Source: Parasulfuritortus sp036391875 (lineage in GTDB: Bacteria > Pseudomonadota > Gammaproteobacteria > Burkholderiales > Thiobacillaceae). Taken from it: 64,000 bases of DNA. The first letter of the stretch is position 1. Each line of letters begins with the position of its first letter. The DNA lies in the NCBI GenBank assembly GCA_036391875.1, contig DASVZA010000039.1:1-64000 (forward strand), written 5' to 3'. The position numbers and the translations under genes are program-made. Below are positions 8,479-16,627 of the stretch, piece after piece. The notes under the pieces were generated by a model. That model did no database searches, had not been told where the DNA came from, and saw only the letters and a program-made list of their open reading frames with translations.

Positions 8479-9504
8479 CTACGCTGCTTCCCGAATCCGG
8501 GTCTCGCCACTCAGGTAAACCAATCGTCGACTTCGCTCCGCCGCCTGCAGGAAGAACGCGTTGGCCGCAGCCAGCTGTTCGCGGCTGTTTTCGAGGCGGT
8601 TCATCGCGTGCCGGAAACCGGCCGAGTCGGCCAGGCCCTTGGTGTACCAGGCGATGTGCTTGCGGGCCATGCGCACGCCGGTGTATTCGCCGTAGAAGGA
8701 ATACAGGTCGTCCATGTGTTCCAGCATGATCCGGTGGATCTCGGCCACCTCGGGCGCCGGCAGGTGTTCGCCGGTCGCCAGGAAGTGGGCGATCTCGCGG
8801 AATAGCCAGGGCCGGCCCATGGCGGCGCGGCCGATCATGACGGCGTCGGCGCCGGTGTAGTCGAGCACGTGCTTCGCCTTCTCCGGCGTGGTGATGTCGC
8901 CGTTGGCGATGATGGGGATGCGGGCCTCGGCCTTCACCGCCTTGATGGTCTCGTACTCGGCGTCGCCGGTGTAGGCGCAGGCGCGGGTGCGGCCGTGCAG
9001 GGCCAGTGCCTGGATGCCCGACTCCTGGGCGATCTTCAGCACGGCGAGCGCGTTGCGCATCGACTTGTCCCAGCCGGTGCGGGTCTTCAGCGTCACCGGC
9101 ACTTCCGGCACCGCCTGGACCACGGCTTCGAGGATTCGGCCGACCAGCGGCTCGTCCTTCAGCAGCGCCGAGCCGGCCATGACGTTGCAGACCTTCTTGG
9201 CCGGGCAACCCATGTTGATGTCGATGATCTGGGCGCCGTTGTCGACGTTGTGGCGGGCCGCCTGGGCCATCATGACCGGATCGGCGCCGGCGATCTGGAC
9301 GCTGACCGGGGCTGCTTCGCCTTCATGGTTGGCGCGCCGCTTGGTCTTCTCCGAGCCGTACAGCAGCGAGTTCGAGGTCACCATCTCCGAGACCGCCATG
9401 CCCGCGCCGAGGCGCTTGCAGAGTTGGCGGAACGGCCGATCGGTAACGCCCGCCATGGGGGCGACGATCAGGTTGTTCCGGAGGGTGTGGGGACCGATGC
9501 GCAT
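8479..9504 (-). CDS. dusB: tRNA-dihydrouridine synthase B
   Basis: This FMN-dependent enzyme reduces uridine in the tRNA D-loop. The chosen start at 9504 gives MRIGPHTLRNNLIVAPMAGV, matching the family N-terminus; a frame extension to 9546 adds 14 unlikely residues. The flavin-binding APMAGVTDRPFRQLC region, the DINMGCPAKKVC segment with the catalytic cysteine, LHGRTRACAYTG and IANGDITTPEKA are all present. Length is 341 residues. It is first in the dusB-fis-purH-purD-tsaC run and divergent from lnt. Confidence 0.96.
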   Translation of the reverse strand: MRIGPHTLRNNLIVAPMAGVTDRPFRQLCKRLGAGMAVSEMVTSNSLLYGSEKTKRRANHEGEAAPVSVQIAGADPVMMAQAARHNVDNGAQIIDINMGCPAKKVCNVMAGSALLKDEPLVGRILEAVVQAVPEVPVTLKTRTGWDKSMRNALAVLKIAQESGIQALALHGRTRACAYTGDAEYETIKAVKAEARIPIIANGDITTPEKAKHVLDYTGADAVMIGRAAMGRPWLFREIAHFLATGEHLPAPEVAEIHRIMLEHMDDLYSFYGEYTGVRMARKHIAWYTKGLADSAGFRHAMNRLENSREQLAAANAFFLQAAERSRRLVYLSGETRIREAA

Positions 9505-9526
9505 ACGGCTCTTGTGACTCGGAAAG

Positions 9527-9539
9527 GGGGCGAATTCTA
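9527..9539 (-). promoter_or_regulatory. Possible dusB-fis -10 promoter element
   Basis: On the minus strand TAGAAT (bases 9539-9534) resembles a sigma-70 -10 box and would place the transcript start about 23 bases upstream of the dusB ATG. No good -35 hexamer is visible at 16-18 bases, so the call is weak. Confidence 0.3.
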
Positions 9540-9583
9540 ACTCCAAGGCGCTTGTTAAGAAAGTTTAATTTGCTGAAAAATTG

Positions 9584-9600
9584 TGCACTCCTAAGGTGCG
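9584..9600. promoter_or_regulatory. NtrC-like inverted repeat between dusB and lnt
   Basis: TGCACT-CCTAA-GGTGCG is a near-perfect inverted repeat with the spacing and half-sites of the NtrC consensus (TGCACY-N5-RGTGCA). It lies in the divergent region 9505-9653. Function is inferred only from resemblance; no sigma-54 promoter was recognised nearby. Confidence 0.3.
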
Positions 9601-9653
9601 TAATAAGCAAGGGATGGCGCAATCCGCATGGATTGGGCATGATCGGCCGCGCC

Positions 9654-11147
9654 ATGAAAACCAATCTACTGCGTAAATTCCTGCTGGCCTGGGCCGTGCC
9701 CCTGGGCTTGGGCGGCCTCAGCGTTTTCGGCTTTGCGCCGTTCTATCTTTTTCCCATCCCCATATTGGTGCTTGCGCTGTTTTATTTCAGCCTGAGCGGC
9801 GCCAGCCCGGCCGGCGCATTCCGGCGCGGCTGGCTGTTCGGCCTGGGCTGGTTCCTGGCCGGCGTGTCCTGGGTCTACGTCAGCATGCACGACGTCGGCG
9901 GCATGGATCTGCCGCTGGCTGCGGCGGCGACCTTCCTGTTCGCCGCCGTGCTGGCGCTGTTCCCCGCGCTGGCCTGCTGGCTGACCGTCCGTCGCCGGGC
10001 GATCGACGACCTGCGCGCCCTGCTCTGGTTTCCCGCCTTCTGGGCGCTGGCCGAATGGCTGCGCGGCTGGCTGTTCACCGGCTTTCCCTGGCAGTCGCTC
10101 GGCTACTCGCAGGTGCCGTACGGCCCGCTGTCCGGCTATGCGCCGATCCTGGGCGTCTACGGTGTGTCCTGGCTGGCTGCGCTGTCGGCGGCCGGCATCG
10201 CCCGCTGGAAAGCCAGGACCCTGCTGGTGGTGACCGCGCTTTGGGTCGTCGGCCTGGGCCTGCAGAAAGTGGCCTGGACCGAGCCGGCCGGTGCGCCGCT
10301 CGGGGTCAGCCTGCTCCAGGGCGACATCCCGCAGGAGATGAAATTCCAGCCGGAGCAACTGGCGGCGACGCTCGACCGCTACGGCCGGATGGTGATGGCC
10401 AGCGATTCGAAACTGATCGTGCTGCCCGAGACCGCCTTCCCAACCTTCATGGACTACCTGCCGCCGGATTACCTCGACCAGCTCCGGGCGCATGCCGCCC
10501 GCGCCGGCGGCGACCTGCTGTTCGGCGTGCCTGAACTGCTCGGTTCGGACCATTACTACAACAGCGTCGTCGCGGCCGGGAGCTCGCCGCTGCAGGTCTA
10601 CCGCAAGGTGCACCTGGTGCCGTTCGGCGAGTTCGTGCCCTACGGCTTCCGCTGGCTGGTCGACGCGATGAACGTCCCGCTGTCCGATTTCAGCCGCGGC
10701 CGGCCGGATCAGCCGCCGCTCTCGATCGCCGGCCAGCGGGTGGCGGTCAACGTCTGCTACGAGGACGTGTTCGGTGAGGAGCTGATCGACGCGCTGCCCA
10801 CTGCGACCCTGATGGTCAACGTCAGCAACGACGCCTGGTTCGGCGACTCGTTCGCGCCCTGGCAGCACCTGCAGATCGCCCAGATGCGGGCGCTGGAAAC
10901 CGGCCGCTGGTGGCTCAAGGACAACAACACCGGCGTCACCGCCATCCTCGACCAGAAGGGCCGTGTGGTCTCCCGCCTCAAACCGTTCCGGCCCGGCATC
11001 CTGAACGGCGCCGTCCAGCCCATGACCGGCGAGACGCCGTTCGTGCGCTGGGGCAACCTCGCCTTCCTGGCCCTGGCCGCGCTCAGCCTGCTGGCCGTGC
11101 TCGGGCTGGATCGCCGGGCGGGGGTAAAATTCCGCCCAATCGATTAA
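9654..11147 (+). CDS. lnt: Apolipoprotein N-acyltransferase
   Basis: Lnt adds the third acyl chain to the N-terminal cysteine of lipoproteins in the inner membrane. The start at 9654 (MKTNLLRKFLLAW) gives 497 residues; an upstream ATG at 9639 is also possible. About six N-terminal membrane helices come first, then the nitrilase domain. The Glu-Lys-Cys triad is visible as E259 (VLPETAFP), K318 (YRKVHLVPFGEFVP) and C368 (VNVCYEDVFG). The conserved SNDAWFGDS segment follows, and a last membrane helix ends the protein. selD begins 13 bases after the stop, an unusual partner; corC/ybeX, the common neighbour, is not seen. Confidence 0.95.
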   Translation: MKTNLLRKFLLAWAVPLGLGGLSVFGFAPFYLFPIPILVLALFYFSLSGASPAGAFRRGWLFGLGWFLAGVSWVYVSMHDVGGMDLPLAAAATFLFAAVLALFPALACWLTVRRRAIDDLRALLWFPAFWALAEWLRGWLFTGFPWQSLGYSQVPYGPLSGYAPILGVYGVSWLAALSAAGIARWKARTLLVVTALWVVGLGLQKVAWTEPAGAPLGVSLLQGDIPQEMKFQPEQLAATLDRYGRMVMASDSKLIVLPETAFPTFMDYLPPDYLDQLRAHAARAGGDLLFGVPELLGSDHYYNSVVAAGSSPLQVYRKVHLVPFGEFVPYGFRWLVDAMNVPLSDFSRGRPDQPPLSIAGQRVAVNVCYEDVFGEELIDALPTATLMVNVSNDAWFGDSFAPWQHLQIAQMRALETGRWWLKDNNTGVTAILDQKGRVVSRLKPFRPGILNGAVQPMTGETPFVRWGNLAFLALAALSLLAVLGLDRRAGVKFRPID

Positions 11148-11160
11148 CCGGAAGACCGTC

Positions 11161-12234
11161 ATGTCCGAACCCGTACTGAATACCCCCATCCGTCTCACCC
11201 ACCTGTCGCACGGCGGCGGCTGCGGCTGCAAGATCGCGCCTGCCGTGCTGGAAAAGATCCTGGCCGACACGCCATTCTCGAAAGGCATCCTGAGCCAGTT
11301 TCCCGACCTCCTGGTCGGCATCGAATCGTCCGACGATGCGGCGGTCTGGAAGCTGAACGACGAGCAGGCCATCGTCGCCACCACCGATTTCTTCATGCCC
11401 ATCGTCGACGACCCGTTCGTGTTCGGCCAGATCGCCGCCACCAACGCCATCGCCGACGTCTACGCCATGGGCGGCAAGCCGCTGTTCGCCCTGGCCCTGG
11501 TCGGCATGCCGATCGACAAGCTGCCGCACGACACCATCCGCAAGATCCTGGCCGGCGGCGAGGCCGCCGCCCGTGCGGCCGGCATCCCCATCGCCGGTGG
11601 CCATTCCATCGATTCGCAGGAGCCGATCTACGGCCTGGTCGCCATCGGCGTGGTCGATCCGCGCAAGGTGAAGAAGAACAACGCCGCCCGGCCCGGCGAC
11701 GTGCTGGTCCTGGGCAAGGGACTCGGCGTCGGCATCTACTCCGCCGCGCTGAAGAAGGACGCCCTGTCGGCCGAGGGCTACGACGCCATGGTCGCCTCGA
11801 CCACGCAGCTGAACACGCCCGGCGCCGACCTGGCGGAACTGGGGGGCGTGCACGCCATGACCGACGTCACGGGCTTCGGCCTGCTCGGCCATACCCTGGA
11901 AATCGCGCGCGGCTCGGGCCTGCGGGCCCGGATCGAATTCGCGCAGCTGCCTGTTCTGCCCGGTGCCGCCGGCCTCGCCAAGGCCGGCTTCGTCACGGGC
12001 GCCAGCGGTCGCAACTGGGCCAGCTACGGCAACGGCGTGACCCTGTTCGACGGCTGCGCGGAGTGGCAGCAAGCCATCCTCACCGACCCACAGACCAGCG
12101 GCGGCCTGCTGGTCGCCTGCGCGCCGGATTCGGTGGATGAGGTGATGGCGGTGTTCGGCCGCCAGGGTTTCGAGCGCGCGGCGGTGATCGGTGCGCTTGA
12201 GGCCGGCGCGCCGGGCGTGACCGTCATCGGCTGA
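11161..12234 (+). CDS. selD: Selenide, water dikinase (selenophosphate synthase)
   Basis: SelD makes selenophosphate from selenide and ATP for selenocysteine and selenouridine synthesis. The 357-residue protein starts MSEPVLNTPIRLTHLSHGGG, followed at once by CGCK. C21 and K24 correspond to the catalytic Cys (Sec in some species) and Lys. The DDAAVWKLN metal/ATP segment, TTDFFMPIVDDP, AGGHSID and TDPQTSGGLLVA are all typical. A Shine-Dalgarno GGAAG precedes the ATG. The enzyme implies selenoproteins or mnmH elsewhere in the genome; no selA, selB or tRNA-Sec gene is present here. Confidence 0.96.
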   Translation: MSEPVLNTPIRLTHLSHGGGCGCKIAPAVLEKILADTPFSKGILSQFPDLLVGIESSDDAAVWKLNDEQAIVATTDFFMPIVDDPFVFGQIAATNAIADVYAMGGKPLFALALVGMPIDKLPHDTIRKILAGGEAAARAAGIPIAGGHSIDSQEPIYGLVAIGVVDPRKVKKNNAARPGDVLVLGKGLGVGIYSAALKKDALSAEGYDAMVASTTQLNTPGADLAELGGVHAMTDVTGFGLLGHTLEIARGSGLRARIEFAQLPVLPGAAGLAKAGFVTGASGRNWASYGNGVTLFDGCAEWQQAILTDPQTSGGLLVACAPDSVDEVMAVFGRQGFERAAVIGALEAGAPGVTVIG

Positions 12235-12255
12235 CTGGCCCCGCGCCAGCCTCTT

Positions 12256-12756
12256 TCAGTCCGCCTCCCCCTGAGCGGTGTTTTGCAGCGTCACCAGCCG
12301 GTAACCCGGCTGGCCTTGGTGCGCCGACCGCGTGCGCCAGTCGGCGCCCAGGCTGGGCGATGCCGTCGCCATGAGCAGCGTGATGCCGAGGAAGCGCCGC
12401 AGATGCTGCGAGACGAGCGCCGAAAGCGAGCCCTCGGCGACGGTGAGCCGATAGTCGACGCCGGCCTTTTCCAGTCCGATCAGCAGTTCGCACAGGACGC
12501 TGGTCGGCGCGGCGGGCGGATTCGTCAGCAGGATGTCGACCCGGCTGGCCAGTTGCAGGCAATGTGCCTGCGCGGTCTTGAGCAGATCCCGGTTCAGGTC
12601 CCGACCGTCCAGGGCCAGGAGGCCGTGGTGCTTGGCGCGCGGTGCGTCGAGCATGGCGGCTTCCGGCTTGTCGCGGAGCCGGAACTGGATGATGGCGGAG
12701 AGGGTGTCGGATCGGCTGGAGGAGGCGTGGGATTTGTCCATGGCGGTCGATGTCAA
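12256..12756 (-). CDS. UspA-like small protein (tentative)
   Basis: This 166-residue protein has alternating hydrophobic strands and amphipathic helices compatible with a universal-stress-protein Rossmann fold (HHGLLALDG, then a long helix, VDILLTNPP, DYRLTVAEGS, ITLLMATAS). The ATP-binding GxxGxG motif of nucleotide-binding UspA proteins is not evident, so the assignment is tentative. Its ATG overlaps the stop of the upstream gene by 4 bases, making it the last gene of a three-gene minus-strand operon with a possible RRM-like protein and a PAS protein. It converges with selD; the 21 bases between them contain a short CTGGC/GCCAG stem. Confidence 0.6.
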   Translation of the reverse strand: MTSTAMDKSHASSSRSDTLSAIIQFRLRDKPEAAMLDAPRAKHHGLLALDGRDLNRDLLKTAQAHCLQLASRVDILLTNPPAAPTSVLCELLIGLEKAGVDYRLTVAEGSLSALVSQHLRRFLGITLLMATASPSLGADWRTRSAHQGQPGYRLVTLQNTAQGEAD

Positions 12757-13160
12757 AGCGCGGTGCGCGTCTCCGCGAGGGCGGATGGACGGCTTTGGGT
12801 TTCACGGGCGCCGGCTTGTTGCGGCAGCGAGACGATGATGGTGGTGTATCCGTACAGCGGGCAATTCAATGCCCGTCCGGCCCTGGAGGCGTCCAGGGCC
12901 GATTCGAAATTGACCAGGAAGGTCAGCTGCCGGCGGCCGGTGTCGGCCAGTTTCGGCAGCAGAAGGACGTTGCGCACCTTGCCGAACCGCTCGCCGACGG
13001 CGTTCAGGCGACGGATGATCTCGGGTTCTGCGAGTCCGGCGAGCGCCAGGAGTTCTCCGCTCGGCATGCCCTGCATGGGATCGAGCGGATCGATGGCGCC
13101 GGTGCCTTTCGGCGAACTACGGAGGGGCAGGTCGCCCCGCTGGATCTGTTTCCTCGGCAT
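12753..13160 (-). CDS. Small protein with possible RRM-like beta-alpha-beta fold
   Basis: From the ATG at 13160 the product has 135 residues; an ATG at 13178 would overlap the PAS gene by 8 bases. The stretch from residue 46 reads as helix, strand (VRNVLLLPK), strand (LTFLVNFES), helix (ALDASRAGRALN), strand (YTTIIVSLP). This resembles an RRM or similar ferredoxin-like beta-alpha-beta module, with a central strand in the place of RNP1. This is pattern recognition only, and I cannot name the family. Its end overlaps the UspA-like gene (ATGA), so translation is coupled. The C-terminal 20 residues look disordered. Confidence 0.55.
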   Translation of the reverse strand: MPRKQIQRGDLPLRSSPKGTGAIDPLDPMQGMPSGELLALAGLAEPEIIRRLNAVGERFGKVRNVLLLPKLADTGRRQLTFLVNFESALDASRAGRALNCPLYGYTTIIVSLPQQAGARETQSRPSALAETRTAL

Positions 13161-13170
13161 GGTCCGCGTC

Positions 13171-13563
13171 TCATGCATGATGCAGTCTGCGCAGGCGCAG
13201 CAGGAACAGCGGGACATGGTCCACCTCGAATTTGGCGACCGAGGCCGAGACCTCGATCAGGCTGCCGTCCAACGCGGTGGCGGTGAACAGCTGCCAATCG
13301 CCGCGCCGGCTCAGGTAGGCCAGTTTGCGGGTCAGATACGCGGTCTCATGGCTATGGAGGCCGACCTCCGCGAGCAGCGCCCCAACGGTCAGTCCCTGCA
13401 GGTCGGCCGGCGAACCGCAATACAATTCGGCGGCGGTGGGGCTGCAGAGCAGTATCCTTCCGTGGCTGTCGCAGACCACGAATCCGGCGTCGACCGGTAC
13501 GGCCGGCTGCGTGCCGACATTCCTCCTCGCGCTGGTCCAGCCAGCGAGTTCAGCCAATTTCAT
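13171..13563 (-). CDS. Single PAS-domain protein
   Basis: The start at 13563 (MKLAELAGW) gives 130 residues; a longer frame to 13710 has no support. Residues 25-120 form one PAS domain: GFVVCDSHGRILLCSPTAA, YCGSPADLQGLTV, then QLFTATALDGSLIEVSASVA and a final strand VPLFLLRLRR. There is no output domain, so it may act as a stand-alone sensor or adaptor. It heads the PAS/RRM-like/UspA-like operon, which diverges from the three-PAS histidine kinase gene at 13796. That arrangement suggests, but does not prove, control by the adjacent two-component system. Confidence 0.7.
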   Translation of the reverse strand: MKLAELAGWTSARRNVGTQPAVPVDAGFVVCDSHGRILLCSPTAAELYCGSPADLQGLTVGALLAEVGLHSHETAYLTRKLAYLSRRGDWQLFTATALDGSLIEVSASVAKFEVDHVPLFLLRLRRLHHA

Positions 13564-13692
13564 GTCTTTTCGTCCCTTCTGGCATGATTGCCTGTCGCTG
13601 CTGGCCGCATGCCGCGTTGTTTCCGGTTTCCGGACTCGGGTTGTTTCGTGCTGATGGGCGAAAATTAGGCGAGGGCGCAATGCGTCGGCAAT

Positions 13693-13720
13693 ACGTGCTT
13701 GCTCATGCACGTGCTAGCAC
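13693..13720. promoter_or_regulatory. Candidate operator: direct repeat and palindrome in divergent promoter region
   Basis: The 232-base space between the PAS gene and the kinase gene contains two copies of ACGTGCT(T/A)GC starting at 13693 and 13709, 16 bases apart. The second copy overlaps the perfect palindrome GTGCTAGCAC (13711-13720). This suits a dimeric LuxR-type regulator such as the FixJ-like protein at 16624-17211. The rest of the gap shows no other clear signal. Confidence 0.35.
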
Positions 13721-13795
13721 CTATAGCTAATCGAGCTGGCCGACGACGATCATTCGTCGCTGTTCATACTCATTACAAAGCCGCCGGAAGGCGAA

Positions 13796-16627
13796 ATGCG
13801 CTTAAGACAGATTCATTGGCTTTTCCTGCTCGCCGTCCTGCCTGCCCTGGCCAGCCTGTCCCTGTTCGCCTATTTGTCCTACCAACGCGACTCGGCCGCG
13901 CTCGGCCAGCAGACGCTGCAGACGGCCCATGCCCTGAGCCAGCTCGTCGATCGGGCACTGGTCGGCGTCCAGCGCCAGGCTGAAATCCTGGCTGCCGCAT
14001 CGCCCGAGCTCGACCGGGGCGATTTCGCAGCCTTCTACCGGAAGGCGAAGGAGACGATGGTCGAGACCGGGCGGGTCGAGGCGATCGGGCTCACCGATGC
14101 CTCGGGGCAACTCCTGGTCAACACCTTCGTGCCCTATGGCCAGCCCCTGCCCAGGACGCGGAATCTCGATCGCATCGGCCGGCTCTTCGCGACCGGCCAG
14201 CCGCAGATCTCGAACCTGATCGAGGGCACGGTGACGCGGCAGCCGCTGATCGCCATCGACGTGCCGGTGATGCGCAAGGGCAAGGTGGTCTACGCGCTCG
14301 ATGCCGCGGTTTTCCCGGAACGGTTGGATCGCTTCATCCGTGAGCAGGGGCTGGCCGCAGGATGGGGGGCCGTGATATTCGACCGCAACGGCGTGATCGT
14401 CGCGCGGATCCATCACCCGACCCAATATGTCGGGCGCCATCTGGTCGGCTCGGTGCTGGCGGCGCTGCGTCGAAGCGACGAGGGCGTCATCGCCACCGCC
14501 ACGCTCGAAGGCATTCCGTCGACGGTGGCCTTCCATCGCTCGGCGCGGAGCGGCTTCGGCGTCGCGGTGGGGGTGCCGGACGCGCTGCTCAACGCGCAGC
14601 TCAGGACCGACTACGGCTATGCCGCGCTTGGCATCGCGGCGGTCACCCTGTTCACCATCTTCCTGGCGCTCCGCTTCGGCGGGGTGCTGGAATCCCGGCG
14701 CATGGCCGATGCGGCCAGGATCGAATTCGAATCCCGCTTCCGGGCCATCTTCGAAAGTTCGGAAAACGGCATCCTGATCGCGGAGGCCGGAAGCCGGCGC
14801 TTCGTCGATGCCAACCCGGCCATCTGCCGGATGCTGGGCTACACGCGGCAGGAACTGCTCGGCATGCGGGTCGACGACATCCATCCTCCGGCCGACGTGG
14901 CCACGGTCGTCGCAGGATTCGGCCGGCAGGCGCTCGGGCAGGAGCGCCGGTCGGGCGACCTGATCTTCATGCGCAAGGACGGCGGCGAGTTCCCCGCCAA
15001 TGTCAACGTATCGCGGCTCGATATCCAGGGCCGCCCCTGCCTGGCGGGGATCATCACCGATCTCACCGAGCGCAAGCGGATGGAAGCCGAGCTCGAATCC
15101 TACAGCCATGACCTGGAAGATCGGATCGCCGAGCGGACAGCGGCGCTGCAATCGACCCTGGACAAGCTGGAGGAGACCCAGTTCGCCATGGACCGGGTCG
15201 GCATCGCCATCCACTGGGCGGACCCGGAGACCGGCCGTTTCCTTCAGACCAACGAATACGGCAGCCGCCTTTTCGGCTATGCCGCCGACGAAATGCTGGG
15301 CCTGGCCGTGCCCGACATCGACCCGACGATCACCCTCGAGCATTTCGCGCGGATGGTCGAGAAATTGCGTCAGGTCGGTAGCCGGCGCTTCGAGAGCCTG
15401 GCAAAGGCGAAGGATGGGCAGCTGTTCCCGATCGAGGTGACCCTCTACTATGCCTGGGGCGGCGGCGACAGGCCGGATCGGCTGATCGCCTTCGTCACCG
15501 ACATCCGCCAGCGCAAGGAGGCCGAGCAGGCGCTGCTCGAAAGCGAGGAGCGCCTGCGCCTGTTCATGCGCCACGCACCGGCCGCGCTGGCGCTGTTCGA
15601 CCGGGAGATGCGCTATCTCGAAGTCAGCGAGCGGTGGCTGTCGGATTACGGCCTGGAAGGGCAGGCGATCCTGGGCCGGTCGCACTACGACGTTTTCCCT
15701 GAACTCGGCGACAGCAGGAGGGACTTGCACCAACGCGCCCTGCAGGGCGAGACGCTGAGGATGGACGAGGATCGGTTCATATGGGCCGACGGCAGGGTGC
15801 AGTGGCTGCGCTGGGAATTGAGGCCGTGGCGGAAGGCGGATGGTAGCGTGGGCGGCGTCGCGCTCTTCACCGAGGACATCACCGCGCGCAAGCAGGCCGA
15901 GACCGACATCCGGACGCTGCGTACCGAGATGGAGCAACTGACCCGGCTCCAGGTCGCGCGCCAGACGGTCTCGGCCATCGCCCACGAGTTGAACCAACCC
16001 TTGAACGCCGTCGCTTCCTACTCTGAGGCGGCGCTGAGGCTGCTACGCGGCGGCAACCCCCAGCCCGAGCGCCTGGCCCATGCGCTGGAGGGCAGCGTCC
16101 GCCAGGCCAAGCGCGCCGGCCAGGTGGTGCGCGAACTCCTGATGTTCCTGAACCAGGATCATTTCCAGAGCGAGCCGCTGCCGCTCAACGATCTGGTGCT
16201 CGGCGCGCTGGACCGCGTCCAGGCCGAAGGCCGGTACGGCTTCACGCCCGAGCTTCGGCTCGATGCGGCCCTGCCGCCGGTGAAGGCGAACCGGCTGCAG
16301 ATCGAGAAGGTGCTGGTGAACCTGATCGAGAACGGCATCGAGGCGATGCAGGACTTGTCGGCCGAGGCGGGGGCGCTGACGATCCTGGTCCAGACCAGCA
16401 GCACGCCCGGCATGGCGCAGGTCACGGTCCAGGACCGCGGGCCGGGCATCGATCCGGCGGCCCTGAATCACGTGTTCGACGCCTTCTACACGACCAAGCC
16501 GCGCGGGCTCGGCATGGGGCTGGCGATCAGCCGCGCTATCATCGAGGCTCATGGCGGCCAGCTCTGGGTCGACTCGCAGCCCGGTGCCGGCGCCAGTTTC
16601 CATTTCACCCTGCCGTTTACGACATGA
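13796..16627 (+). CDS. Membrane sensor histidine kinase with three PAS domains (FixL/DctB-like)
   Basis: This is a 943-residue sensor kinase. A membrane helix (residues 7-28) is followed by a periplasmic, probably Cache-type, sensor region (about 30-270) and a second helix (about 275-295). Three cytoplasmic PAS/PAC units (about 310-425, 463-573, 583-698) come next, linked by short coiled coils. The HisKA region has the phospho-acceptor H730 in AIAHELNQPLNAV. The HATPase domain has an N box (NLIENGIEAM), G1 (DRGPGI), F box (FDAFYTTK) and G2 (GLGMGLAIS). The ELNQPL form of the H box is shared with FixL/TodS/DctB-type kinases. No haem-binding His motif was recognised in the PAS domains. Its stop overlaps the regulator start (ATGA). 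Confidence 0.92.
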   Translation: MRLRQIHWLFLLAVLPALASLSLFAYLSYQRDSAALGQQTLQTAHALSQLVDRALVGVQRQAEILAAASPELDRGDFAAFYRKAKETMVETGRVEAIGLTDASGQLLVNTFVPYGQPLPRTRNLDRIGRLFATGQPQISNLIEGTVTRQPLIAIDVPVMRKGKVVYALDAAVFPERLDRFIREQGLAAGWGAVIFDRNGVIVARIHHPTQYVGRHLVGSVLAALRRSDEGVIATATLEGIPSTVAFHRSARSGFGVAVGVPDALLNAQLRTDYGYAALGIAAVTLFTIFLALRFGGVLESRRMADAARIEFESRFRAIFESSENGILIAEAGSRRFVDANPAICRMLGYTRQELLGMRVDDIHPPADVATVVAGFGRQALGQERRSGDLIFMRKDGGEFPANVNVSRLDIQGRPCLAGIITDLTERKRMEAELESYSHDLEDRIAERTAALQSTLDKLEETQFAMDRVGIAIHWADPETGRFLQTNEYGSRLFGYAADEMLGLAVPDIDPTITLEHFARMVEKLRQVGSRRFESLAKAKDGQLFPIEVTLYYAWGGGDRPDRLIAFVTDIRQRKEAEQALLESEERLRLFMRHAPAALALFDREMRYLEVSERWLSDYGLEGQAILGRSHYDVFPELGDSRRDLHQRALQGETLRMDEDRFIWADGRVQWLRWELRPWRKADGSVGGVALFTEDITARKQAETDIRTLRTEMEQLTRLQVARQTVSAIAHELNQPLNAVASYSEAALRLLRGGNPQPERLAHALEGSVRQAKRAGQVVRELLMFLNQDHFQSEPLPLNDLVLGALDRVQAEGRYGFTPELRLDAALPPVKANRLQIEKVLVNLIENGIEAMQDLSAEAGALTILVQTSSTPGMAQVTVQDRGPGIDPAALNHVFDAFYTTKPRGLGMGLAISRAIIEAHGGQLWVDSQPGAGASFHFTLPFTT

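Noticed and set aside
12224..12805. A 193-residue frame overlapping the UspA-like gene
   Set aside because: Dominated by Arg/Pro/Ala repeats, typical of a frame-shifted read of the real 166-residue product.
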